Below are positions 21,141 through 32,791 of a DNA stretch of 64,000 bases, one piece after another. Where the stretch lies: the NCBI RefSeq assembly GCF_018446385.1, contig NC_055990.1:31147891-31211890 (forward strand). Reading direction: 5' to 3'. The position numbers were made by a program, and so were the translations under genes. Origin of the DNA: Zingiber officinale. Taxonomy: Eukaryota > Streptophyta > Magnoliopsida > Zingiberales > Zingiberaceae. Position 1 is the first letter of the stretch; each line of letters opens with the position of its first letter. The notes below the pieces were generated by a model that had not been told where the DNA came from, did not search any database, and saw only the letters and a program-made list of their open reading frames with translations.

Positions 21141-22380
21141 CAGGGAGCAGGAAGTGAAATTAAAAAATATATGCATAGAACCGCCACATGAACTGTCCTT
21201 TAGAGCCGGTCCCAAGAGGTCGAAGGCACATAGTAAGGACTACCAAAAATAATGACATTATGGGGATTAATCCCTACCTAATTTGACCATAATATTATAT
21301 GTCTATCATCTATACTACACCATGTGATTGTAGTGAAATTAAAGTAACATATAATCATATATCACTGATGACGCTGCATATATAAATAAATACATGAACA
21401 ATATTGGCATATAGTGTTGATTGAATATTGACAATCTCAATTAAACATGAATCTAACTGTGGTTGAACCAATTACGAAAGTGACGCTAGCTACTAGACCA
21501 AATTATATTATTGAACCAGGACCACACACCTCTCGAACTGACTTATATATGTCGATCTCCATTTCTAGCAAATTGCATTCAATTCAAATTAAATCGGCGG
21601 CATTTCATGGGACCGACCTTGAATTCAATCTCAGCAATTCAATGTAGATCCAACGTTCTGAGTCAAATCCCTTAAAATTAATTAAATCACTCTCATTCAA
21701 ATCCAATATAATAAGAAAAATATTACGTTGGTTATTATTATATTCATCTGTCAGTTTCCTTGTAAAATCAAAGGCAGGCGTCATAGCAACAGATTAAGAC
21801 AACTAAATTATCCTAACTATATATTAAAATTATTAATATTAACTCAACAACGTCTACTATTTAGAATTAAAAATTACGTGAAATAATTAGTAAAATTTAG
21901 TGAGCAAGAATTTTAGACTAATATCTTTTCCCTAAAGATCCCAGCAAGAAAGAGGAACGACACTGCAAGCAAGTTGAATCAAGCTTCATGTGACTCAAGC
22001 TTATTTGATAAAGTGCAAAGTGCTGTGAGTTGTTGAATTCAAATTTAGCCATCTCTTCTGAAATGTTATTCTTTGTATAACAAAGGTGTGAAAAAGTTTG
22101 TCTTAGTTGATCTTGCTTTTCAGGCTATAAAAAAAACATAGGTTTTCTCCTTATGTGGCTGACGCATCACTCTTTTGTCATTCAAGTGGGTTTATCTAGC
22201 ATTTCTGCACAAACCTGTTTTGTACAAACTATATATTGTTGTTCTGAAATCATATAGAACAGTTTTAATCCTGATTGTATTCATCCACAAGTTGGAGCAA
22301 CCCTACTGGAATCACAAGCTGGAGCACCAACAATCTTTCTCAATATCTTTCAAGGTTCGCATTCCGCATCATCATTCTTT
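21036..22380. other. Intergenic DNA, no gene seen
   Basis: AT-rich sequence without recognisable proteins. A (TA)n microsatellite lies at about 21100-21136. Short ORFs (for example 21447-21647) have no recognisable features. 22130-22380 leads into the hairpin described next. Confidence 0.5.
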
Positions 22381-22529
22381 CAGTTGCTATAAAAGGAGAA
22401 ACTAGAATGAATCATTCTTTCATTCTTTCTCCTCTGAAGGATTACATGCTACATCGCCATTACCAGTCGCTAGAAGAGGAGAAAGAATGAAAGAATGATT
22501 CATTCTAGTTTCTCCTTTTATAGCAACTG
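22381..22529. ncRNA. Candidate small-RNA hairpin: perfect 55-bp inverted repeat
   Basis: Bases 22381-22435 and 22475-22529 are exact reverse complements over 55 positions, with a 39-nt loop. Outside them about 10 more positions pair after a 6-nt bulge (CATTCTTTCAG with its complement). Transcribed from either strand, this would form a long perfect stem, as in young MIRNA loci or inverted-repeat siRNA loci. No hAT- or Mutator-like terminal motif or target duplication is evident at the outer ends, but a small foldback transposon is not excluded. The structure is certain; an RNA function is inference. Confidence 0.45.
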
Positions 22530-22730
22530 AAACTGAAAGAATGAAATGGAATACTGAATAGATTCATTCTAGAAGGATTGCAATCCATTTCAGTATTCCC
22601 TCGATCAACTGCCACAAGTTGAATCCTACAAATGAATCTATTCACTCGAGTTGTCAGACTCGATTTCGGCAAGAGATGATGTTGCATCATCACATTTTGT
22701 TGACAATATTTGCAACCACATATTTGTATA

Positions 22731-23690
22731 TGTTGGACAATCTGTTGTTGGAGATAAGAGGTCTATCGAGATAACTTTGGCAAATAATGTCAAACTGTAG
22801 ACTTTGAAAGTTAGACCGAGCTACTAGGTTGTCTGAAAAATGGCTGCTTCGTTTCATCGAGTCTGAGTGACAAGCCGAGTCAGAAAGCAGAGTCGTCGAG
22901 TTGGGAGTCAGGAGTCGAGAACCAGAGTTGGGAGTCGAAGTTGCTGAGTCGGGAGTTTGAGTTGCCGAGTCGAGAGTCGGAAAGTAGAGGGAGATGTCGA
23001 GGCATGTGCTCAACGTATTTTCCTTGAAATAGATTTGCCTTACTTCTGACTGTACTTTGAGGTTTTTTCTAGTCGTTTGTTTCCCAGGATACAATGAAAG
23101 ACCATGACGACCATCGAGCACTGAAGAAATATGAGTCCTGCTCAAAGTTGTGCAGTAGAGAATTATTCCTTATCTTTTGGAATATGCATTGTTCTAATCT
23201 ATGTTGCTTTTGTTGGATAATCTTATAGGCGGAGATAGAGGAAAAAAATTTTAAATTTACAAAAAATTAAATTCAGACTTATCTGTTAAATTGACCTGAG
23301 CTGATAATCTCAAACCGCCAAGTAGGGAAGGAAAAGTTATTTGGGATGGATGAGTTTGTTGGAAAACTAGCTGCCTTGTATGCTCGACTCCCAACTCTGC
23401 TAACTCTCGACTGTCAAATCCGAGTGCAAACTCTTAACTGTCGAGTCTCAGTGTAGTCTCTCGATTGTCGATTCTGAGTGTAGAGTGGAAGAAAGAGTTG
23501 TCGAAGAATGCATGATGCAGTTTTCTTAAAACATATTCGTCCTTTGGTTGTGCTTAGAGTTTATGAAGGATGTATGTTTTTCATAGTACAATGACAAAAT
23601 CACATACACAACTAAGCATTGGTTGTTTATGGCGAACTAAGAAAGTACCCTGTTGCTATCATGGGTAAACCACTGAGTGAAAATGCATGG
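22731..23690. repeat. Diverged ~480-bp direct duplication with GAGTCG-type repeats
   Basis: Two segments beginning TGTTGGA(C/T)AATCT near 22731 and 23213 share blocks in the same order, including the stretch before the (A)ATACAATGA words near 23090 and 23590. The first carries a cluster of GAGTCGGGAGTCGA-like words (22860-22985). The second has a cluster of related words at 23380-23485, largely in the opposite orientation. It may be a decayed LTR pair or a tandem duplication. Homology is weak and the call is tentative. Confidence 0.35.
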
Positions 23691-24260
23691 CGGAGAGGAG
23701 ATTTGGGAAACAAAGGTGGATAGAGATCCTCTTCTTCGATATAGTTTTTGCTTTTGCATCTCTCTCCTTCTCAAGACCATGGTCTCCTTATATAGGAGCA
23801 TCATCCCTCATCTATATTGAACGTCGAGTAAACATCATTCAATGCCTAATGCTTAATGATAGTCGTCAGTCCTCAATGGTCAACTATTACTGTCCGGGAG
23901 CTTATGAAATTGCCATTAACAATAGTTAATGCTTCTGTTACCCTCTTGAATTAGGTTAAAAATGTTGGAGCAAAGGAAACTCAACTTATACAAACTAGAG
24001 ATCCCAATAAATAGGTTCAAAAGGACAACCTAACTGCACCGATAAAGTTCCTCGTTGTGGGGAAATGACCTAATGGATCAGTGAAGGATGGAAGTTAAGC
24101 ACATGTCTTTTAATGATCTAGTCGAGTAATGTGGATTACTCTTAAGAGATCGCTCATGTGAGAAAAAAGTGGGGCAACTTTGAAGAGAATTGGAAGCACA
24201 ATTCTTAGAACTTCTCATAGAATCAATCATGTTTATTGCTAAGAACTATTGGGATATGCC
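23691..24260. other. Unassigned sequence, possible LTR remnant
   Basis: A TATATAGGAG word near 23792 and a short leader-like region suggest part of an old LTR, but neither ends nor coding sequence could be found. No host gene is visible. Confidence 0.4.
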
Positions 24261-25479
24261 TGATGCGGGTGTGTGCTAGAACACGTTTCGTAAACATGCA
24301 CAGTGGAAGACTTAACGTAAATAAACTAATTTATTATAACACACACACCATATGCATATAAGGATACAACATGTCAAACATGATCGCATAATTAAAATTT
24401 TATGGAAAGTAAATTTATGCTAGGTATACCTTACGGATAACCTATAACAAGAAGGGCATCAACCGTAGTGACGTTATTGAAACTCGCCTCTATTCGTAAC
24501 CACTCCGAGCTCCTTAAGACAACTCCTTGAATACAAGCCTCTCGTTCGGAAGTTAGTAGCCACGAGTGAAGAAGAGAGATCAAGAGAAAGAAGAAGAGAA
24601 GGACACAAGGGAGAGTTTTTCTCCCTTGTGGTGGTCACGGTAACACGAGGGAGCACCCTATTGTTGGTGGAGGGAGAGAGAGGAGAGGGAGAGGAGAATT
24701 GGGTTTCTAAAATCCAATCAACAAATAATGAAACTTGTTATTAATTCTCTCCCAATTACATCTATATATAATCCTCTTTAATGAGTTGGATTATAAAGCT
24801 CAAATCCAACCCATTATCTCTTAATAAAAAATTGGCCATTAACCCCTTGGCTTGGTTCGCAACTAAACTAAGTTGGTTAATAACTAATTCATGATTAAAC
24901 CAAATATGGTTCAACTCTACCATAAGAGATGTAATCTATATATGATTCCATCATAACAAATATTTTCATATTTGTCTTATATATGATCCAACTAAATATT
25001 TATCTCTTAATCTAAGAATCATATTCTTTAACTTATTTTATATTTTTTAGAGACTCATTAGTGCGTGTGACCCAATATGTTCTCAATTTATCTTGGTCGT
25101 CTATAATTAACTACTTAATTATAGAACGATCATGAGTGGCACCTAGTAGTACATCATGATCCCAAATTAGTCAGAAAATCATAGTTGATCTTAGAACTAA
25201 TTCTAAACTCTTTAGCAGATACAGTGAGTCGTGCTTTATTCCTTTTACTTGTCTTATACCCATTTGGTTCAGGACATAGTATATGTGTCTGTCCCCACTA
25301 GGCTAACTACGTCACACCTAGCTCAAATAATACTTCCTAGTTCTACAAATTCAAATTACTCGTGCATGTGTACAAGAGTCTCGTACTCTTAACATGTGAT
25401 GCTTTGGCCAAAGATTTTGAGTAATAATCCTAACGAGTGGCCATAAGGTATACGTCTTCTCACAAGGAGCTGTAAATCC
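24261..25479 (-). repeat. Copia-type LTR (Tork/Angela-like), interrupted
   Basis: On the minus strand the sequence has the organisation of the other copia LTRs here, with a GAGAAGAAGAAGAG-rich leader (24560-24620), and ends ...CCCGCATCA at 24261. It is interrupted at 25479/25480 by the SIRE-type element, whose 5-bp duplication AATCC (25475-25479 and 41333-41337) shows that the LTR continues at 41338. The far end of the LTR was not located. Confidence 0.6.
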
Positions 25480-27475
25480 TGTTGGTGTGGTTAGCACTAA
25501 CAGTCTAACTCAGGTTTTGATGAATGACAAAGTATGTTAAGTTAGTTTCGTTGTGATCTAATAATTTGAATAAGTGTGCAGGAGAAGTCCAGCTAGGTCG
25601 ACGGACTGACCTGATAGCTGACACAAAGTCTAGACTGGTCGACGGGCTGTTCTAATGTATGGCATGAAGTCTAGACTGGTCGACGGGCTGACCTGATATT
25701 TGGCATGAAGTCAAGCTAGGTCGACGGGCTGATCGGACGTCTGGCAGGTAAGTTAAAGTAAGTCACTGGAGGGGAGTGACTTAGTGAGGACGCGTTCCCC
25801 GTTTAAGGGAACAGTAAGCGTCGATCCAACATAGAACCATTTAAAAAATCTAAGTTGAGATCGTGACTAGATTCCGGTCTCAGTGAGACAGAATCTAATT
25901 ACTACTCTTTTATTATATTTGTGTTAACTCTTGTTTTTGCAGGGTAGTTTAACTTTTATTTTTTACCTCGGACTAACACTTTCTTGCAGGGGAAGGACTT
26001 TCTGAAGAAAGATGGTCCGGGCGCCCGAAAGGGATCCGGGCACTCGGAATCGTTTTGGGCACTTGGAGGCAAGAAATCTATCCTATCGTCATGAGGAGTG
26101 CGCTGATTGATTGGACCTACGTCACGGTCCGGGTGCCCGGAAGGGATTCGGGCATCCAGAGCATCCTATATAAGGAGGTCTCGCCCTAGAGCAAAAAAAC
26201 ACAATAACATCTTCCAACAACTGCTCTACTGCGCTGTGCTCCTGTGACGCTGCTCGAAATTCGATTATGTTTCCCCTGCACAAAAATTTGTACAAGCACA
26301 GAACTTTTCCTAGCAACCCATGTGCTTTTCAAAAGTTAAACTTGGATTGCAAATGAAACATAATATTATTAATCCAAGTTCAACTCATGTGTTCATCAGA
26401 AGTTAAACCATATTACAGAAGTTGATTAAATATCTATTTCAAGGATTGACTTCCAGGTCGTTGGCGAGGTACTCGGCCTTCTTGGTTATGAGATCATTCA
26501 CCACTTCCTAGTCAAAGCCTTTCAAAGAAATTGAATATTTAAACTCCTTACAGTAAACCCTAGGTTAAACTACAGAGACCTCAATCAAAGCACAAGATCG
26601 CTAGCCTCTTGTGTTGGTACTTCAGGATCCATACAAAGGAAAAATAAACTAGTACACAGCAGAAACAATTAACTAGTTATACCTTTCTTTATAGCTTAAA
26701 GACCTCTTGATCTTCTACTGTATTCCTCTCCTCCTCTTGGACGTCGTGTGAGCGACGATCTACCAAGACATAAAAACCACCCAAGTCCTTCTTTCTTCCA
26801 AGACTTTCGGCCACCAAGGGATCAAAGCTAGGAACACCACCTCTTGTTCTTCTTTCTTCCTTGCAATCCGCTAGCCACAAGATGGTTGAAGCCTCTTGAT
26901 GACGCCGGCCTTAGGTGAGAAAGCAAAGGGAGAATAAGAATATGAGGGGGTCGGCCACAAGGAGAATAGAAGAGGAATAGAAATAGTGTAGATGATTATT
27001 ATTTCTAAGGTACTATCTATCCTCTTTTATAATCCTTGGTAATGGCTAAAAAGGAAAGATTTTAACAACAATTAAAATATCTCTTTTAAATTTTCTATTG
27101 TGGATGGCTACAAAAGGAAAGTTTTAAAATTAAAAATTCCTCTTTTAAACATTGTAGATGGCTACAAAAAGGAAAGTTTTTTAAAATTAAAACCTCTCTT
27201 TTAAATCATGGTTACAAAAAAGGAAAGTTTTAACAAAAATAAAATCTCTCTTTTAAACCATTATAGATGGCTACAAAAAGAAAGATTTTTTAAATTTAAA
27301 ACTCTCTTTTAAAACCATGTGGATGGCTTCAAAAAAGGAAAGTTTTTAAAATTTAAAATCTCTCTTTTAAAACATTGTAGATGGCTACAAAAAGAAAAAT
27401 TTTAAAAATTAAAAACTCACTTTTAAACCCATCTTAGTCGGCCCCTTGCTTGGGCACCAAGCAAGGGGCGGCCGA

Positions 27476-30088
27476 TGTTAGAGTGTATACTAAAAGCCTA
27501 GCTTTTGTAAACATTTGTTTTGAAATAAAGAATCACATTGATCAAAATGTCTATATTTATATGCTAAGTGTAGTTGTTCAATTAATTTATATTGTAGATA
27601 ACATGGTGTGCAGTGTCACACACAGAAGATCATGTTATCGGTTCTTTATAAATTATAAACAGCGCTCGCAACTAAGATGGAAAGGAACAAACCATTGGAA
27701 TAGTCATAGTGTAATTAGGTATTAGTTTATCTTGACTAATAAATTACACTAGTACACTCTAAGTGTATTGAGCATGACCATTTAAGATAAGTTTTTTTAT
27801 ACTGACTTAATAAAAGAACAAGACCTTAGTTATTATGGAAGTGTGTGCTCTTAATCCTAATATAATAACAAGCACATATATTTAGTATTTATTTCTTTGA
27901 CTTATCAAAGGGTGAGATTTAGCTCGATAAATCAATAAGCCCGATAAGTTAGGAAATGATATTACTTATAGTGTGTGTTATTGATTATAGAAGGAAGTTG
28001 TGCCCTAGTAATCTAAGTTGATAATGTCCTCAAGAGGAGCTCATAAGGATTGTCATGTTAAACTCTGCAGGTGAACTTAGTCCGATATGACGATAAGGTT
28101 GAGTGGTACTACTCTTAGACTAAGATATTAATTAAAGAGAGTTGTCAGTAACTCATTTAATTAGTGGACATTTGACATCTTAAACACAGGCAGACTAACA
28201 CACTCATAATAAGAATAAGCTCAAAATATAATTTGGGATTGGTGAGATAGTTCAGTAATAATTCTTTAGTGGTATAAATTATTATTGATGAAATTAAGTT
28301 GGGTGTTTGGGGTGAATACGGGAAGCATAATTTCATCGGGAGACCAAAACAAATTCCTACTCTCGGTCCCTATCATAGCCTCTTATTTATAAATTATTAT
28401 ACTCACCTATACCCACCTTTATACCCATCCTAAAGTAGCCGGCCAAGCAAGCTTCGAACCCAAGCTTGGGCCGGCCAAGCAAATTGGATGAGCTAAGTTG
28501 TGTGGCCGGCCCTAGCTTGAACCCAAGCTTGGTGTGGCCAGCCACATCAAATTAAAAGAATTTTAATTTTTAAAATTTTTTTTTATGTGGATATCATGGT
28601 TTTAAAAGAGAAAGTTTAAAATTTAAAATTTTCCTTTTATAGTTTTCTACAAAAGATTAAGTGAAAGATTTGATATCTTTCCTTATTTGTAGTTAAAAAG
28701 AAGATTTTAATTTTTTGATAAACTTTCCTTTTTGGTAACCATGTTCATGATTTTAAAAGAGAATTTTAAAATTAAATATTTCCTTTTATAAGTTTCTACA
28801 AAAGATTAAGAAAAGATTTGATATCTTTCCTTATTTGTAGATTGAGAGGAAGATTTTAATTTTAAAAGATAACTTTCCTTTTTGGAAATCATCCACATGT
28901 TTTAATAGAGAGATTTTAATTTATAAAATTTCTTTTGTAACCAACCATGAAGGGAAAAATTATTAGAGAAATTTTTATTTTAAAATTTTCGGAAACAAAT
29001 TAGGAAGCTTTAATTTTGTGTTAAAACTTTCCTTACTTGGAGCTATGAGGTGGCCGACCATATGAATTTAAGAAAAGGAAATTGATTTTAATTAATTAAA
29101 TTTTCTTTTTTATGGTAAAGAAAATAAGGAAGTGTTTATTTAAATTTTTTTTATTTGCTAAGACCAAGGATTATAAAAGAGGGAGTAGGGGTGCCTTGAT
29201 GGGTAATAACTCTATTCTATTCTCCTCCTCTTTTCCCTGGTGTGGCCGGCCCTTCTTATTTCTCTTTCTCCTTTTTCTTTCTTCTCCTTGGCCGAACCTC
29301 TTCATCCTTGGGAGCTTGGAAGGTGGCCGGATCTTGCTTGGAGAAGAAGGAGAGAAAGGAAGCTTTGTTTCTAGCATCCCTTGGAGCTTGGTGGTGGTGG
29401 CCGAACCTCATACTCTTGGAGTTTTTTTGTGGTGGCCGAAACTAGCTTGGAGAAGAAGGAGCTTGGGTGGTTCTCATCTCAGAAGATCATCGCCCACACA
29501 ACGTCCGGGATAAGAAGAGGAATATGGTAGAAGATCAAGAGGTCGTTGCTTATAAAGAAAGGTATAACTAGTAATTATTTTCCGCATCATACTAGTTTTT
29601 CTTTGTATGAATTCCAAACACAAGAGACATATAATTCTAGGTTTCAAATTTGTGATTCGAGTTTATGTTTTTTTTTTATTTTTTAAATTTGTGATTTGAT
29701 TGTTCCTTTTGGTTAAACTTAGGATTATATAAGGAAATTAAATATTAGATTTCATTGAAAGACTTTGTCTAGGAAGTGGTGGTTGCTCCCATATCCAAGA
29801 AGGCCTAGTGTCTCACCATGTTTAACCTGGAAGCCAATTTTTCAAATTAATATTTAATTGAATTTATAACATAGGTGGGTTTGGATCAATAATGTTAACC
29901 ATCGCTTGCGATCCAAGTCTAAACCATTAAGAATAGATAAGTTAAATTTGGAATCAATAATGCAAAGTTCCGTTTGTGATTTCGAATTTAATTTATAAAG
30001 AACATAATAGGTTATTAGGATAGGTTCGACATTTGTACAAAATTTTTATACAGTGGAACCGGCATGATCTTCCTAGGACTAACCAACA
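27476..30088 (+). mobile_element. Solo LTR, Angela-like copia (+ strand)
   Basis: 2613 bp from TGTTAGAGTG to AACCAACA, with the perfect duplication GCCGA at 27471-27475 and 30089-30093. No primer site or pol is inside, so it is a solo LTR produced by LTR-LTR recombination. It is the same broad family as the minus-strand LTR that it interrupts and as the LTR at 54046-56418: shared start, and a shared ACAGTGGAACC block near the 3' end. The target is next to an exact palindrome, CCTTGCTTGGGCACCAAGCAAGG-like in structure, present on both sides. ORFs around 29112-29513 are leader sequence rather than genes. Confidence 0.88.
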
Positions 30089-30307
30089 GCCGACCCCTTG
30101 CTTGGGCACCAAGCAAGGATGTGACCGGCCATAAGGATGACTTGGGTGGATGCGAGGTTTTATACATAGAGGTTACAACAGGGACCTAGAGAAGGAATTG
30201 GTTTTGGCCTCCAGATGAGCTTGAGCTTCCTGTGTTCGACCTGAACACCCAACTCAAGTTCATCAATAATAACTCATACCACTAAAGAGTTATTATTGAA
30301 CTACTGC

Positions 30308-32613
30308 TGTAACGCCGAAAATTCTCAAAACTACTTTAGAAATATTCAATGATTTTTCTGGAATTTTAGGATATTTTTACAGAATTTTTAGAGTAGCAGA
30401 AGTAGCAAAAATAAATAGAATCGTAGAATAGCCTACGCGGGAATTGAACCCAAGACCTATTGGGTCCTACGACTTATGGTGGACTCTAGTAACCAAGTGA
30501 ACCCAGCAGGGTCGTGCTGAAAGGAAAGGGGACCAATAATATTTATGTGTAAGTTGGGCCGAAATTTCCACTTAATATAAATAGGGGATTAAGTGAGGAG
30601 TTTTATATTTTTTTTTAACGCAACTTCTCCTCTCCCTCACCCTAGTCACGCCGCCCCTCTCTTCTTCCGTTCCCTTCTCGGCGCCAACCACAAGCACGCC
30701 TAGGGCTCCATCCCTAGGGTCCCAAGGGCTTCTTCCGGTGACATCTTGGATACGGGGACGCTTCCCTCCGCGAGAGGAACGCATAGATGCGAGAAGATCG
30801 TCGAAAGGATCGTCTTCTCCGGGAATTTAGCGATTAAAATCGTAAGAAAACTAGTGCAGGAGGTAAGAAACCCCTCACCTACAGTATAAGTAGCTTTCGT
30901 GTGATTGCATGCTTTAGTTTAGTAGTTTATGGATTTTTGGCGCATAGGGTGTGCAATAGCGAACGCCAAGTGCTCAATAGTATGTTCAGCACAATTAAAA
31001 TGCGACTTAAGCATTTTAATAGTTTAGCTAAATGCGATAGAAGCATTTAATTAGCATATGCAGTGTTACTACAGCTTATATGGGACTACGGTCCAATGGG
31101 TGGGCTCCCACAGTCGCCTCTAGGTTCAGACAACCTAGCTCTAGGTTCAGATAACCTAGAAATAGCAAGATAAGGACAATTCAGCTATAACCAGTATTTT
31201 ATTTTCAACAGTGGCACTGTACTGGACTAGATGTCCATTGGGTTGGGCTCCCACAGTCGTCCCTAGGTTTAGATAACCTAGTAAACCCTACTAAATTCGG
31301 GACTTGCAAACCCGGGTCTAGTTAGGGATGCGTGCATAGCAAGTACAGTTGTCAGGCCCATCAGCAACATGATTATGTATTTCATCTATCTATGATAAAT
31401 AGTTTTCAAAACTCACAAATCAGTTGTGTATACAGTTTAATTCCAGTTCTAGCTCAGTTTTAGTGTAGCTCAGTTCATGCTTTAGCTTAGCTCTCTCTTA
31501 TTGATACATGTGATAGTTTTATGATCAGTTTTGATTCTGTATTTTATATGATAGTATGCCATGCCATGCTTTAACATGTTCAGCGTATATTTCAAATAGC
31601 ATGTTTTCAAATCATAAATTGTATCGTATGCATGTTTTGTGAGGTAGATGGTTTCTTACTAAGCGAAAGCTTACAGATACTTTTCCTTATACTGCAGATA
31701 AAAGTAAAGGAAAGATGGACTAGCGGAGGCTGGAGGGCAATGCAACGAAGATGTGTGTGCTAAAAGGAGTTTGGAATGAAGATCTCAGGGATTTAGCAAG
31801 TCTAACTATTAGAACCTTGTTATTTTTAGTTTCCGCATTTCAGTTTGTTTAAAAATCATGAACTAGTGAAATATGCACCATGCCATGTTTAGAATGCTAG
31901 AAAATTGATGATAGAATGCATTTCAGTTAGTTTAGAGTTGGTATATGGGATTTCAGCTCGAACCAGGGCTGAAATCAGGTTTTGATATGAAATCAGAAAC
32001 CCCGATCGATCAGCCGATCGATTGGAGGCTTCTCGATCGATCCGTTGATCGATTGGGCAGCTGATCCCGCGAACAGCACACGCCTGGATCGATCAACCGA
32101 TCGATCCAGCTGAGTTCCGTCGTGAACAGAAGGTTTGGGGATCGATCAGCCGATCGATCCAAGCTGAACCGCGTACAGCGTGTCGTTGAATCGATCATTG
32201 GGTCGATTGGACATGCTGGATCGATCAGCCGATCGATCCAGACGCTAGTTCTCGCGTACAGTAGGGTTCTGAATCGATCACTGGATCGATTGACCAACTT
32301 GGATCGATCAGTCGATCGATCCAAATTAGTCTCCGTGCACAGTAGTACGCTGGATCGATCAGAGGCCTAGTACCAGCTGAAAACACTTTAGTTCGGCCCT
32401 AGATGATAGAAAAGACCTAGAACACCCCTTCTAGCATAGCTACAACAATTTAAGGGGTAGTTTAAACATTAAGTTCAGATAGTATAGCGATTAACAGAAG
32501 CATAATCATTAGTTCAGTAAAATTTTCATTAGATCAGCTTTCCGCACATGAATTAGTTAGCATATTGTGACGATAGGCCTCACAGCCTAGTTAGTAGGAG
32601 GCGGGTCGTTACA
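30308..32613 (+). repeat. 5' LTR of Tekay element
   Basis: 2306 bp. A TATA box (TATAAATA) lies at 30576-30583, followed by a pyrimidine-rich leader. The LTR includes a cluster of GATCGATC palindromes at 31998-32360. It lacks a 12-bp stretch present in the 3' LTR near 39484, where one extra GGATCGATC unit occurs. Confidence 0.93.
31998..32365. repeat. GGATCGATCAGCCGATCGATCC palindrome cluster in Tekay LTR
   Basis: About seven copies of GGATCGATCnGnCGATCGATCC-type palindromes, each about 22 bp and separated by 30-50 bp of unrelated sequence. The same cluster recurs in the 3' LTR at 39127-39500. It lies in the last 600 bp of the LTR, well downstream of the TATA box, and each unit could fold into a cruciform or RNA hairpin. 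Confidence 0.8.
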
Positions 32614-32616
32614 GAG

Positions 32617-32628
32617 TGGTATCAGAGC
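32617..32628 (+). promoter_or_regulatory. Primer-binding site, initiator tRNA-Met
   Basis: TGGTATCAGAGC, complementary to the 3' end of plant initiator tRNA-Met, starts 3 bases after the 5' LTR. It primes minus-strand cDNA synthesis. Confidence 0.95.
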
Positions 32629-32791
32629 AGAAAATTCCATACTTCCTACACACACATCAGCATTGAACCTGCAGCTTCCAAGTAAGAATACCTCTCACTT
32701 TGTTATGTTTATTGCTTCCATGTTTGTAGATAACTAAAGTATGCTTATCTGTGATAGTATTAGCTATGTAACCATGATGCTTTAGTTATGT

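Noticed and set aside
29112-29513. 133-codon ORF rich in Phe, Leu and Ser
   Set aside because: Lies in the transcribed leader of the solo LTR; the same leader on the other strand and in the related LTRs has no conserved frame.
30572-30784. Small ORF shared by both Tekay LTRs (again at 37714-37953 on the other strand)
   Set aside because: Located just after the TATA box in leader DNA and duplicated only because LTRs are duplicated.
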